Assembly: GCA_964353185.1 (NCBI GenBank)
Contig: CAYGUV010000015.1
Coordinates: 1 to 36,188, forward strand
DNA: 36,188 bases
Source: GCA-2708415 sp964353185
GTDB taxonomy: Bacteria > Pseudomonadota > Alphaproteobacteria > Micavibrionales > Micavibrionaceae
Reading direction: 5' to 3'
Below, in pieces: positions 1 to 8,068 of this stretch. Within the stretch, counting starts at the first letter, position 1. Each line of letters begins with the position of its first letter. A model generated the notes under the pieces. The model saw only the letters and a program-made list of their open reading frames with translations, was not told where the DNA came from and did not search any database. A program made the position numbers and the translations under genes.

Positions 1-1622
1 GATCCGTTTGTTCTACAATATTCTCCAGCATCAAGTGTGCCAATTGTTGGGTCTGTTTCGAATGATGTCACAGCCGTGATGTCACAGCCAACAATGTTGC
101 CTGCTTTACCAATACAAAGCTCGCCAGTATTTAATGTGTCTTCAACAAAGGGGTCATCTTCGGTAACTCCGCCAGATGTTACGGCAGTTATTTGGTCATC
201 GACATATTTTTTATCTGCTGCATAATCATTGGGATCGCCAGGTACGAGAGGCGTTAAACCTGTTATATATCCACTCGTCATATCCAAATTACCGCCAATG
301 CTTGCATTATTGGTTACGGTTAAGGAATCTAAGGTTGCCAAGCCGCTTGAGCTTAACGTTGTTGTGCTGGTATCGCCTGCGTTTAAAACGTCTAATGTAG
401 AGATTCCTGTGACGTCTAATGTTCCGCCAATATCCGCATTACCTGATGTAAGTGTTAAATTACCTGTACTTAAAAGGGCATCTGTTGTGATTGTTCCGTT
501 AAGGGCGATATTATCTGCAGGTGCGTCGCCTAATGTCGTGTTTCCGGGGACGTTTAAATTAAGCAGTGATAATGTGCCACCAACGGATAAATCGTTACTT
601 GTTGTGACATTTCCCGTTCCATCAATACTGATGCCTTCATTGCCGCCATCGCCAGATAAATAATTACCACCTAAAATAATATTTCCGCCCATTGTGACGC
701 TTCCAGAAAGTGTTACATTTCCATCAGTTGCGATGGAAATACCTTCGTTGTCCCCATCAGCAGATATAAAACCGCCAGCGCCGATGGCGATGTCGAGAGG
801 ATCGCCTATTATGTCCCCATATCCTTGGATGAGGGATGATTGCACTTTTGGTAATTTACCCGTACCTGTTGTGCCATCACCGATTGTTAATGTTTTTAAT
901 GCCGTATCAATGGCAAATTGAATATCGCTACTACTATCGCGAACTAGGATATCATCACGAGATATCTCCGCCCCTGTGCCGCCGATATCGGTCCAAATCC
1001 CACCAACTATCGAAGCCGCATCGTCATAGGTGTATCCAAAGGTCACATCATCACCTGCACGGTTAAATTGTGTTCCTGCACCTGCGTAATCTAAACAGTC
1101 TGTATCATAAATGCCGTTCGGTCCTGCCGATACGATGGCAATAACATATTCTGTGTAAGGTCCTGCGCCTGCGTCCCCAGCGTTACGGTTTTGACCTGCG
1201 CCGCCACAGCCAATGTCGTCTACTGTTGCATTATCCCATGCGCAATATCCGTATTCATTACCCCATGGGTCTAGGCGGCTAACGCCCAATCCAAGAGGAA
1301 GTGTTCCGCCGCCTGTAAATCCTGCAATGGCTGCATTAAAAGGTTCTGGTTCAATAACGCCATCGGCATCACAGTCTGTGGTTGCGCTGATGATTGCCAA
1401 TCGTGCAGCAGTTATCGCGTTGTTTTCGGCGAGGGTTTTTTTGGTGACTTGGGACATTGTGCGGACGGGGCCTTTGAGGATGGTCATTGTCGACGCACCC
1501 AAAACACCAACCATGGCAACCGCGCCAAAAAGCATCAGGAACACGTTCCCAGATTCTTTGACCAATGGTTGCTTTATCGATTTCTTTTGTTTGAAAAACC
1601 GTGTTTTTGCCCAATTTTGCAT
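1..1622 (-). CDS. Pilin-like anchored protein with repetitive fibre-like tail (partial, C-terminus off window)
   Basis: About 540 codons are open on the minus strand and run off the left edge. The start at 1622 is preceded by AAAGGGG seven bases upstream. A basic N-terminus (residues 1-23) leads into one hydrophobic segment, about residues 26-49 (NVFLMLFGAVAMVGVLGAS), then a polar helix, which resembles the start of a pseudopilin; the Glu expected at mature position 5 of a classical type IV pilin is absent. Residues about 80-170 are Cys- and Gly-rich. From about residue 230 the chain becomes low-complexity Gly/Thr/Ser/Asn/Asp with recurring GGxLDV/GNxTLSG-type units, and later a KKYVDDQI motif of the kind seen in phage tail fibres. 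IncI plasmids with related type IVB systems carry a PilV pilin with an adhesive tail; a similar role here is inference. It could equally be an anchored adhesin unrelated to pili. Confidence 0.7.
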   Translation of the reverse strand, partial: MQNWAKTRFFKQKKSIKQPLVKESGNVFLMLFGAVAMVGVLGASTMTILKGPVRTMSQVTKKTLAENNAITAARLAIISATTDCDADGVIEPEPFNAAIAGFTGGGTLPLGLGVSRLDPWGNEYGYCAWDNATVDDIGCGGAGQNRNAGDAGAGPYTEYVIAIVSAGPNGIYDTDCLDYAGAGTQFNRAGDDVTFGYTYDDAASIVGGIWTDIGGTGAEISRDDILVRDSSSDIQFAIDTALKTLTIGDGTTGTGKLPKVQSSLIQGYGDIIGDPLDIAIGAGGFISADGDNEGISIATDGNVTLSGSVTMGGNIILGGNYLSGDGGNEGISIDGTGNVTTSNDLSVGGTLSLLNLNVPGNTTLGDAPADNIALNGTITTDALLSTGNLTLTSGNADIGGTLDVTGISTLDVLNAGDTSTTTLSSSGLATLDSLTVTNNASIGGNLDMTSGYITGLTPLVPGDPNDYAADKKYVDDQITAVTSGGVTEDDPFVEDTLNTGELCIGKAGNIVGCDITAVTSFETDPTIGTLDAGEYCRTNG

Positions 1623-1769
1623 AGGTGTGCCCCTTTATAAGCGTAAAATGCTTTTCCCATATTATCATGAGAAAGGTTAATAATCTGTTATGACGCGCGG
1701 GTTCGATTGAACTGGCGTAGGTAATGTATTTTGTAAGAAATACTTATTAGATAAATGGGGAATAAGACT

Positions 1770-1815
1770 TGTGGATATGCCTGTGTAAAACCCTGTGGAT
1801 TATTTTACCACAGGG
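1770..1815. promoter_or_regulatory. DnaA-box-like words and inverted repeat in spacer
   Basis: The 295-base spacer 1623-1917 holds no gene. Inside it TGTGGATAT (1770-1778) and TGTGGATTA (1794-1802) each match 8 of 9 bases of the DnaA box read on the minus strand (TTATCCACA), and TTTACCACA (1804-1812) matches 7 of 9. The second and third form an 8-bp perfect inverted repeat, CCCTGTGG (1791-1798) and CCACAGGG (1808-1815). It could be a DnaA binding site, or simply a weak terminator for the minus-strand gene that ends at 1918. Confidence 0.3.
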
Positions 1816-1917
1816 AATTAGAAGCGAAAGCTTTTATTTTAAGAAAACAATCAGTTACAGAATAAATCAGCTCTTTTTATCAAGGTAGGTATTGTTGGCA
1901 ATATCCAAAAAATACAT

Positions 1918-2322
1918 CTAACTTGATGGGCCAAAACAAGGAGCTGAAATAGGCGGAGATGCCCGTGGAATTTCAGGATTTGAGCGTACTTCAGCAGGTG
2001 CAACAGTTTTATCCCATTTAGCCAGCTCGTCAGTAAGAATGTTGTTGGCGTTGCAGCTCAACGAATCGATATGGGCTTGATCAACGCCATCGTGCGCCAA
2101 ATCATGGATCGAAGATCGTAAATCTCTCATAGAATCCGAAAGCTCCTGGCTTAACTTTTCGGGACCTAAATCCGGGAAGATTCCTGGTTCATGTATCTCT
2201 GCGGCTATATTTGCAGCATCTGATTGTGCAATTATGCCTAAAGTACCTATGTGTTCAGATTGCTCAGGTGTAATAACACCTTGTTTTTGTAATGAGTTTA
2301 AGTTGTTTAAAAATTCATCCAT
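1918..2322 (-). CDS. Hypothetical protein, 134 aa
   Basis: Not recognised. The ORF starts at ATG 2322 with a strong AAGGGGG ribosome binding site eight bases upstream, which supports expression. The protein looks soluble: no signal peptide and no membrane segment. Residues 1-105 are predicted-helix-rich and acidic (LNNLNSLQKQGVITPEQSEH, then DSMRDLRSSIHDLAHDG), followed by a Pro/Ser-rich tail with Cys near the end. It lies downstream of secB on the same strand with a gap of about 120 bases. No function is suggested. Confidence 0.6.
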   Translation of the reverse strand: MDEFLNNLNSLQKQGVITPEQSEHIGTLGIIAQSDAANIAAEIHEPGIFPDLGPEKLSQELSDSMRDLRSSIHDLAHDGVDQAHIDSLSCNANNILTDELAKWDKTVAPAEVRSNPEIPRASPPISAPCFGPSS

Positions 2323-2441
2323 AAAATACCCCCTTGTTTACATATTAAATAGTAACATGAAGTATTTATTATTTACAAATTTCTATAAAAATAGGAGAGG
2401 ATTTTTGATCAAAATGTCTGCTTAAGCTCTTTTTATAAAGC

Positions 2442-2975
2442 TTAAGCCGCGTCTTCGCTATTTTCGGGTGTTTGGCCTTTTTTATCCGCAAAACGCTTTA
2501 AATACATCGATCTAAAGTCTACTGGCGCAAGTTGCAGCGGCATAAATCCGCCAGATTGCGTGATATTGGTGATGATTTGACGCGCGTACGGGAAGATAAG
2601 CTGCGGCACTTCGACAAAAAGTAGGGGGTGGTGGTGTTTTTCATCAATTCCCGAAATAGAGACGGCCGCGGAATAGGTTAGGTCAGTGATAAAAAGCGCG
2701 TTATTTTGGCGCGCTGCGCTGGCGTTTATTTTTAAAGAGACTTCAAAATAATGCTCATGCTCTTCATTTTCTAATTTTTGGATATCCAAAGCAATATTCA
2801 TATCCATTGCGGGGCGTTCCTTCATGGCGAAGAAAACGGCTGGCGCGCTGGGGTTTTCAAAGGATAGGTCTTTTATATATTGCTTATGAATGACCAATGG
2901 TGTTTGGCCAATATTGCCAATATTTTCATCATTATTTTCAACATCAGTATCTATATCAGGGGTATTTTGGGTCAT
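2442..2975 (-). CDS. secB: Protein-export chaperone SecB
   Basis: SecB is the cytosolic tetrameric chaperone that keeps preproteins unfolded and hands them to SecA. The 177-residue length fits the family. Visible family features are the acidic N-terminal tail (residues 1-25), the start of the fold at QYIKDLSFENP, the strand pattern around EHYFEVSLKINASA, and the C-terminal block LIFPYARQIITNITQSGGFMPLQLAPVDF compressed here to its key words FPYAR, GGFMPL and PVDF. A GAGATAGAG site precedes the start. It follows fxsA by 13 bases and is probably co-transcribed with it. The many exported proteins in this window would be natural clients. Confidence 0.96.
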   Translation of the reverse strand: MTQNTPDIDTDVENNDENIGNIGQTPLVIHKQYIKDLSFENPSAPAVFFAMKERPAMDMNIALDIQKLENEEHEHYFEVSLKINASAARQNNALFITDLTYSAAVSISGIDEKHHHPLLFVEVPQLIFPYARQIITNITQSGGFMPLQLAPVDFRSMYLKRFADKKGQTPENSEDAA

Positions 2976-2988
2976 CTCTATCTCTTTT

Positions 2989-3468
2989 TTATGAATTTTT
3001 ATTATTTTCTATGTTTTTTGGATTATTTTCAACTGTTTCGCGCACAATTTCGAAGTCGCCATCAATAATATCATCACTTTGGCGGGAAGTTGACGGCATA
3101 TGGACGCTAAATTTATCAGAATTTGACAGTTTTTCACGTAAAATACGACGAAACGAAGGAATTAAGAGCAAAAATCCGCAAATATCAGTCACAAAACCTG
3201 GCGTTAGCAGCAACCCACCCGCAATAATGAGCGCAAAGCCGTCAAAAATCTCTTGAACGGGCAATTTTCCCGATTGCATGTTCTTTTGGGCGTTAAAAAG
3301 CGTCTCTAACCCCTGTTGTTTGACCAATATTCCACCAATGATGGCGGTTAATACACAAAGCAATAAAGTTGGCAAAATACCAATTTCATCACCGACGGCC
3401 AAAAAGGCGTACACCTCGGCAATAGGAACCATGATAAATAATATTAAAAACGGCATGGAAAATTCCAT
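2989..3468 (-). CDS. fxsA: FxsA family membrane protein
   Basis: FxsA is a small inner-membrane protein; in E. coli its overexpression relieves phage T7 exclusion by F plasmid PifA, and its normal role is unclear. The family is visible in MVPIAEVYAFLAVGDEIG, the second helix around LPTLLLCVLTAIIGG, the motif KQQGLETL, and the third membrane region LIIAGGLLLTPGFVTDICGF. The cytoplasmic tail after residue 110 is polar and variable. ATG 3468 follows AAGGAAAG. It is divergent from the Tim44-like gene (67-base gap) and upstream of secB, an arrangement common in Alphaproteobacteria. Confidence 0.93.
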   Translation of the reverse strand: MEFSMPFLILFIMVPIAEVYAFLAVGDEIGILPTLLLCVLTAIIGGILVKQQGLETLFNAQKNMQSGKLPVQEIFDGFALIIAGGLLLTPGFVTDICGFLLLIPSFRRILREKLSNSDKFSVHMPSTSRQSDDIIDGDFEIVRETVENNPKNIENNKNS

Positions 3469-3535
3469 CTTTCCTTTTCATTAAATCTTATGTGCTTTAT
3501 AACGGTGATAGAACAATAAATAAAGAGAGTTATTC

Positions 3536-4327
3536 ATGACCGCCGATCTTCTTGTATATATGATTATAGCCGCTGGGCTGGTTTTTTGGTTGAAATCAAT
3601 ATTGGGTAATACCGATGATGAGGACGATGAAAAACGCGAAGATTTATTCAAGGCACGCGAAAAACAAAGCCAAGAGCGCAAGCAAAACGCTGGCAAAGAA
3701 GAGAAGGTCGAGAGCTTTTTGGCGCCCATCTCTAAAAAAAGCAATCGTTTGGAAGATAATATTGTTCGGTTAAACGCGTTATCGGGTCAAAATTTGAGCC
3801 TGCCGCGCCATGTGTTCTTTGACAATAAAACCGCAGAAAATAATTTAGATGATATTGCCATTACTAAACCTGATTTTGATTTAGCCCATTTCTTGGAAGG
3901 GGCAGAATATGCGTTTCCTATGATTATTGAGGCGTTTGCGGAAGGTGATCTAGAAACATTGGAAGATGTTTTGGATGCAAAAGTTTTTGAAGGATTTAAA
4001 GTCGCGATTGAGGCGCGCAATGAAAAAGGTGAAAGCGTTACCACAGAGGTTAAATCAATTGAACGTATTGATATTGTAGAAGCGTTTATTAAAGATGAAA
4101 TTTTCTTTATCACGGTTCGTTTCCATGCAAATGAAATTTGCGTTATCCGCAATTCGAAAGATGAAATTATTTCTGGTGATCCTGACAAGGTGACACAGAT
4201 GGTTGATGTTTGGGTGTTCGGGCAACCAGAAAAAGCCAAAGGGCCTGAATGGTATTTATATGAAACACGTGATGATGAAGCAGAAGACCATAAGACGCCC
4301 ATCCCTGATGCGGGTGAGACAAAATAA
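3536..4327 (+). CDS. Tim44-like domain protein (TimA type)
   Basis: A 263-residue protein with one N-terminal membrane helix (about residues 4-22, LLVYMIIAAGLVFWLKSIL), a highly charged linker (residues 25-62), and a Tim44-like domain over about residues 110-240 (for example FLEGAEYAFPMIIEAFAEGD and the strand ITVRFHANEICVIRN). In mitochondria the Tim44 domain tethers Hsp70 to the import channel; bacterial relatives are membrane-bound and are thought to act at the envelope. The site GAGAG precedes the start. The stop codon overlaps the mltA start (TAATG), so the two are translationally coupled, as is usual in Alphaproteobacteria. Confidence 0.92.
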   Translation: MTADLLVYMIIAAGLVFWLKSILGNTDDEDDEKREDLFKAREKQSQERKQNAGKEEKVESFLAPISKKSNRLEDNIVRLNALSGQNLSLPRHVFFDNKTAENNLDDIAITKPDFDLAHFLEGAEYAFPMIIEAFAEGDLETLEDVLDAKVFEGFKVAIEARNEKGESVTTEVKSIERIDIVEAFIKDEIFFITVRFHANEICVIRNSKDEIISGDPDKVTQMVDVWVFGQPEKAKGPEWYLYETRDDEAEDHKTPIPDAGETK

Positions 4328-5520
4328 TGATGCGTCAATTATCAGTTTTTTTATGGATGAGTGCCGTTTTTATCTTAAGCGCGTGCGCCGTATCACCTGA
4401 ACGCGTTGACACAATGACAAGTGAAGAAGAAATGCCCGATGAATTAGTGTTGGCACGTGCCAGCTTTTCTGATTTGCCTAATTGGGCGCAAGAAGATTTT
4501 GTTGATTTTGCCGCCGCTTATAACAAAAGCTGTGCGACGATGTTACGCCAGCCCTCACAAAACATGATGAGCAAGACAGCGTTTTTTGGCAAGCTGCAAG
4601 AATGGCAAATTGCGTGCCGCCGCTTTGCCGATATTAATCAAACTAATCCCAATGATGTGCGCCAATTTTTTGAACAAAATTTTACTCCCTACACCGCCAG
4701 TAATAATGGGGATCGTGAGGGGTTGTTTACAGGATATTATGAGGCCAGCCTTCGTGGGTCGCGGACTAAACAGGGGGTTTATCAAGTCCCGCTTCGTGCG
4801 CGCCCCGATGATTTGGTGATGGTGCAATTGGGTGATTTTCGGGATGAGCTAAAAGGTCAACGCATTGCAGGGCGCGTGGTAGGCGGAAATTTAAAGCCGT
4901 ATGAAACGCACGAGGAAATCATAAATGGCCAGCTGCCCGCCGCGCAGGATAAGCCGCTTGTCTGGGTGGATAATGCGGTCGATGCATTTTTCTTACAAAT
5001 TCAGGGGTCTGGTGTTGTGAGCTTGGATGATGGTACAAGAATGCGCGTTGGGTATGCGGGGCAAAATGGTCATCCTTATTATGCGATTGGGAAAGAGTTG
5101 ATTACGCGCGGACATTTAACAAAAGAAAATGTATCGATGCAATCTATTCGTGCGTGGTTGGCAGCAAACCCATCACAGGCGAATGAAATTATGACGACAA
5201 ATAAATCTTATGTTTTCTTTCGTGAGATTGAAGGGGAAGGACCAATTGGCGGCCAAGGCATTGCGTTAACCGCAATGCGGTCTTTGGCGATCGATCGTTC
5301 AATCATTCCTTACGGTGTGCCAACTTATTTAGATGCGCAAAACCCAAACCCATCCGCGCCACCATTAAGACGTTTGATGGTGACCCAAGACACTGGCGGT
5401 GCAATACGTGGGCCTGTGCGGGGTGATTTTTTCTGGGGGTATGGCAGCCAAGCCGAAGCCATGGCCGGTGAAATGAAATCCAAGGGGCAATATTGGTTTT
5501 TACTGCCCAAAACGCTTTAA
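4327..5520 (+). CDS. mltA: Membrane-bound lytic murein transglycosylase A
   Basis: MltA cleaves the MurNAc-GlcNAc bond of peptidoglycan, leaving 1,6-anhydro-MurNAc, at the inner face of the outer membrane. The N-terminus is a lipoprotein signal with lipobox LSAC (Cys near residue 19-20). The MltA domain includes FTGYYEASLRGSR and FLQIQGSG. The C-terminal 3D barrel carries DTGGAI, with Asp355 in the place of the catalytic Asp, and a second Asp367 in GDFFWG. Length (397 aa) is typical. The first of two adjacent ATGs overlaps the stop of the Tim44-like gene. All expected catalytic elements are present. Confidence 0.95.
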   Translation: MMRQLSVFLWMSAVFILSACAVSPERVDTMTSEEEMPDELVLARASFSDLPNWAQEDFVDFAAAYNKSCATMLRQPSQNMMSKTAFFGKLQEWQIACRRFADINQTNPNDVRQFFEQNFTPYTASNNGDREGLFTGYYEASLRGSRTKQGVYQVPLRARPDDLVMVQLGDFRDELKGQRIAGRVVGGNLKPYETHEEIINGQLPAAQDKPLVWVDNAVDAFFLQIQGSGVVSLDDGTRMRVGYAGQNGHPYYAIGKELITRGHLTKENVSMQSIRAWLAANPSQANEIMTTNKSYVFFREIEGEGPIGGQGIALTAMRSLAIDRSIIPYGVPTYLDAQNPNPSAPPLRRLMVTQDTGGAIRGPVRGDFFWGYGSQAEAMAGEMKSKGQYWFLLPKTL

Positions 5521-5521
5521 A

Positions 5522-5845
5522 TTAAAAAGCAGGGTTTTGTGTCGGCGCAACTTGGTTTGAAAAATCTTCGGGCAAAGGCGGTATTTCTGACTCACCCCCT
5601 GCTGCGGGCGCAATGTTATTAAGCGCTTCTGCGGTTGCTATATTGGCATTGTTATCATCGGCCAAGTCATAAATTTCTGTGAAAGATAACGTATCGTTAG
5701 ATGGGCTATCTTGGTTTTGGGATGAAATTTCGATTTCGCGCTCTGCAATTGCGTCGCGTTCGTTTGAAACGCCTGATATCATCGGCACAATTAAAAATGA
5801 CAATAGAATTATAGCCACACATACATATATAAATTTCATCATCAT
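5522..5845 (-). CDS. Small membrane-anchored hypothetical protein
   Basis: Not recognised. The frame is open from 5908, but three consecutive ATGs at 5845, 5842 and 5839 sit just behind an AGGA site, so the start was placed at 5845 (about 107 aa). The protein begins with a hydrophobic helix (FIYVCVAIILLSFLIVPMI), an uncleaved anchor or signal, then an acidic, Ser/Asn/Asp-rich, probably disordered tail ending in Pro-rich sequence. It converges on mltA with only one base between the two stops. In many Alphaproteobacteria a Smr-domain gene follows mltA; it is absent here. Confidence 0.6.
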   Translation of the reverse strand: MMMKFIYVCVAIILLSFLIVPMISGVSNERDAIAEREIEISSQNQDSPSNDTLSFTEIYDLADDNNANIATAEALNNIAPAAGGESEIPPLPEDFSNQVAPTQNPAF

Positions 5846-6003
5846 TTTATCCTGCTTATTTGTTCGTTTGTTACGCTCACTATACCCAAACTTGAACCAT
5901 AAGGCCATGTGTCGTATAAAGAAGGCGGTTAATCTTTGAAAAAGGTTATATCATAAACAAATATTAATTACCATAATTATTTTAATTAAAGGAGGAAATA
6001 CCC

Positions 6004-6204
6004 ATGGCACATCCAGCATTCCAACTAAAAACAGCGAAAAACGGTCAGTTTTATTTCACATTAACGGCGAAAAACGGCCAAGTGATTGCACAATCAGAAA
6101 TGTACACAACGAAAGATGCCGCAGAAAACGGTATTGCGTCTGTTAAGACAAATGCCCCTTTGGCAGAAACTGATGATCAAACAGAAGCAACGAAAGCTGC
6201 TTAA
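6004..6204 (+). CDS. YegP-type DUF1508 protein
   Basis: A 66-residue protein with one DUF1508/YegP repeat: a strand-rich unit with F-x-L-x4-NGQFYFTLTAKNGQVIAQSE, given here by its key words NGQFYF, KNGQVI and SEMY, followed by the helix AAENGIASVK. E. coli YegP has two such repeats; a single repeat is common elsewhere. The function of the family is not established. A very strong AAAGGAGG site precedes the start, and a rho-independent terminator follows, so this looks like an abundant monocistronic message. Confidence 0.88.
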   Translation: MAHPAFQLKTAKNGQFYFTLTAKNGQVIAQSEMYTTKDAAENGIASVKTNAPLAETDDQTEATKAA

Positions 6205-6269
6205 TTTATTTATCCCGTGGCTCCGTCGCTAGCGCCTGAGCACGTAATAAATAAAAGATTAATTTGAAG

Positions 6270-6325
6270 AACCGCCTTTATGTCCTCGTGTTTACACGTT
6301 GACGAATATGAAGGGCGGTTTTTTA
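6270..6325 (+). terminator. Rho-independent terminator after the YegP-type gene
   Basis: AACCGCC (6270-6276) pairs with GGCGGTT (6314-6320), followed by a T run. The long loop contains its own hairpin CGTGT-TT-ACACG. It lies between the YegP-type gene and the convergent ion channel gene. Confidence 0.7.
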
Positions 6326-7150
6326 TTTCTTTTGCAGGAATTGTTGTAGGGAAGAGATTTCCTTGCCTAGGTTATCGAGGCGCTCATTTACTTGGTTAAT
6401 TTCTTCGGCGGTGAAGTCTTTGATTTCTTGGGCGCTTTTGGCGCGTGGTTTTTCCTGTGCCATTGACATGGCATCAACGATAATACCAATAAATAAGTTT
6501 AATACAGCAAAGCTGGTGATGACGATAAAGGGTACAAAAAATACCCACGCCAAAGGAAAAATTTCCATGGTTGGACGGACAATGCCCATAGACCAACTTT
6601 CAAGCGTCATGATTTGAAATAATGTGTAGGCAGATGCGCCAATCGTTCCAAACCATTCCTGCATTTGAGGGTCGGGGTGGGTGCCAAATACCTTGGTCGT
6701 GATAACGGCAGATACATAAAATAAAAGCAAAAGGACGCTAATGACGGACATCATTCCCGGGATTGAATACCCAATAGCGTTAATGACGCGGCGCATTTGT
6801 GGCACCATCGAGAGTAAGCGCAAGATCCTTAAGACCCTTAAGGCGCGCAAGACAGCAAGTGGGCCACTGGCGGGGACAAGGGCAATACCGACAATCATTA
6901 AATCAAATATATTCCATCCCGATTTAAAAAATGAAAAGCGGTAGGCGTAAAATTTAAGTAAGATCTCAATAACAAAAACAGACAAAATAATGTTATCGAC
7001 GGCAATTAAAAAATCGCCAAATTTGGACATTATTTTTTCATCTGTTTCAAGGCCAAGCGTCACCGCATTAATAAGGATTAATGCAATGATAAAGCGCACA
7101 AAAAATTTGCCTTCAACAAAAGCTGTAATAGTATCTTTGGATGGAATCAT
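6323..7150 (-). CDS. Voltage-gated sodium channel, NaChBac type
   Basis: A single-domain six-helix channel of 275 residues, the size of bacterial Nav channels, which assemble as tetramers in the inner membrane. Helix S4 (about residues 99-121) carries the voltage-sensing arginines at 102, 105, 108 and 111, every third position. The pore loop holds the selectivity filter TLESWS (residues 182-187), the form typical of sodium-selective NaChBac relatives. S6 (SFAVLNLFIGIIVDAMS) is followed by a C-terminal coiled coil, about residues 245-275. Such channels have been linked to motility and pH or osmotic responses in alkaliphiles; here the role is open. The gene faces the YegP-type gene across a shared terminator region. 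Confidence 0.93.
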   Translation of the reverse strand: MIPSKDTITAFVEGKFFVRFIIALILINAVTLGLETDEKIMSKFGDFLIAVDNIILSVFVIEILLKFYAYRFSFFKSGWNIFDLMIVGIALVPASGPLAVLRALRVLRILRLLSMVPQMRRVINAIGYSIPGMMSVISVLLLLFYVSAVITTKVFGTHPDPQMQEWFGTIGASAYTLFQIMTLESWSMGIVRPTMEIFPLAWVFFVPFIVITSFAVLNLFIGIIVDAMSMAQEKPRAKSAQEIKDFTAEEINQVNERLDNLGKEISSLQQFLQKK

Positions 7151-7171
7151 TTTTAGTTTTCAAAAAATAAA

Positions 7172-7247
7172 TGGTGGAGCCTAGCGGGTTCGAACCGCTG
7201 ACCTCTTCACTGCCAGCGAAGCGCTCTCCCAACTGAGCTAAGGCCCC
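7172..7247 (-). tRNA. tRNA-Ala (anticodon GGC)
   Basis: On the minus strand the 76-base sequence starts GGGGCCTTAGCTCAG and ends with encoded CCA. The acceptor stem pairs GGGGCCT with AGGCTCC (one G-T pair). The anticodon arm is CTTCG-CTGGCAG-CGAAG, giving anticodon GGC, and the T arm has GGTTCGAACCC features. All cloverleaf arms are intact. Confidence 0.97.
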
Positions 7248-7302
7248 TTTTTAGTCTGCCGTATTTGCCTTTTGACTGTGTTGCTTCGTTGTTCACGTAT
7301 TA

Positions 7303-7333
7303 ATTATACGTTTCACGCCTAGCGCCTTGTCAA
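7303..7333 (-). promoter_or_regulatory. Likely promoter of tRNA-Ala
   Basis: Read on the minus strand, a perfect TTGACA (7333-7328) and a perfect TATAAT (7308-7303) are separated by 19 bases, slightly longer than ideal. The expected start of transcription is about 50 bases before the tRNA. Confidence 0.55.
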
Positions 7334-7433
7334 AAATCAAATTCGTTTGACTAAATCATTGCATCACTTTGTATTAGAGAAACACAATAATTTGGATATA
7401 GATGTGATAATCAATTCTTTGGGGTTTTTCAAG

Positions 7434-7466
7434 CATAAAAAAAGGCCGCTATCACCAGCGGCCTTT
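7434..7466 (-). terminator. Rho-independent terminator of mscL
   Basis: Perfect 10-bp hairpin AAAGGCCGCT (7441-7450), loop ATCACC, AGCGGCCTTT (7457-7466). On the minus strand it ends in a run of seven T, 22 bases after the mscL stop. Confidence 0.88.
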
Positions 7467-7487
7467 AAAATTATAGTTGTTTAGATA

Positions 7488-7904
7488 TTATTTTTTTAAT
7501 AAATCACGGATTTCTGTCAAAAGCTTGATGTCCGCTGGCGGTGGAGGGGCATCTTTTACTTCTGGGTTTGTTGCCGCATCTTTCAATTTATTGACGCCTT
7601 TTACGAGCATGAAGACCACAAACGCAATAATCAAGAAGTTGATAAGGGCATTGATGAATAGGCCGTAATTAACAGTTGCTGCGCCAGCTTCTTGCGCGGC
7701 TGCTAAGGATGCGTATTCTTGGCCAGATAGGTTCAAGTACATGGCACCAAAATCAATGCCGCCCATAAATAGGCCGATGATTGGATTGATAAGGTCAGCC
7801 ACAAGTGAGCTGACGATTGCGGTAAATGCCGCGCCAATGATGATACCAACGGCCATGTCCATGACATTGCCGCGGGCAATAAAGTTTTTAAATTCGTTTA
7901 ACAT
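7488..7904 (-). CDS. mscL: Large-conductance mechanosensitive channel MscL
   Basis: MscL is a homopentameric inner-membrane channel that opens under membrane tension and releases solutes on osmotic downshock. The 138-residue protein shows the family start (FKNFIARGNVMDMAVGIIIG), transmembrane helix 1 with the GAAFTAIV stretch, the loop that begins PIIGLFMGGIDF, helix 2 (FINALINFLIIAFVVFMLV), and the C-terminal helix LLTEIRDLL. GGAAAA precedes the start. It is flanked by its own terminator and appears to be a single-gene unit. Confidence 0.97.
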   Translation of the reverse strand: MLNEFKNFIARGNVMDMAVGIIIGAAFTAIVSSLVADLINPIIGLFMGGIDFGAMYLNLSGQEYASLAAAQEAGAATVNYGLFINALINFLIIAFVVFMLVKGVNKLKDAATNPEVKDAPPPPADIKLLTEIRDLLKK

Positions 7905-8019
7905 TTTAATTTTCCTTCATATTTTAGAATTATTGAAATTGAGTATATGGATGATTTGCTAGCGCGCAAAATAAAAAAATTATTTTATCCCAATATGTTA
8001 ATGGTTTTAGGCGGGCATA

Positions 8020-8049
8020 AAAAAGGCCGCGGATGAAGGCGGCCTTTTT
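8020..8049 (-). terminator. Rho-independent terminator after the Bax-inhibitor-1 gene
   Basis: AAAAAGGCCGC (8020-8030) pairs with GCGGCCTTTTT (8039-8049) around an 8-base loop; on the minus strand it ends in a T run 20 bases past the stop. The stem core GGCCGC is the same as in the mscL terminator. Confidence 0.85.
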
Positions 8050-8068
8050 GAGAAAATTATTTGAACCC

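Noticed and set aside
37..1680. Several plus-strand open frames (for example 229-663, 1213-1680)
   Set aside because: They are antisense to the continuous minus-strand pilin-like gene, lack ribosome sites and have compositions expected from a shadow of Gly/Thr-rich coding sequence.
3787..4338. Minus-strand frame of 183 codons
   Set aside because: Antisense to the Tim44-like gene, which has a family match and a ribosome site.
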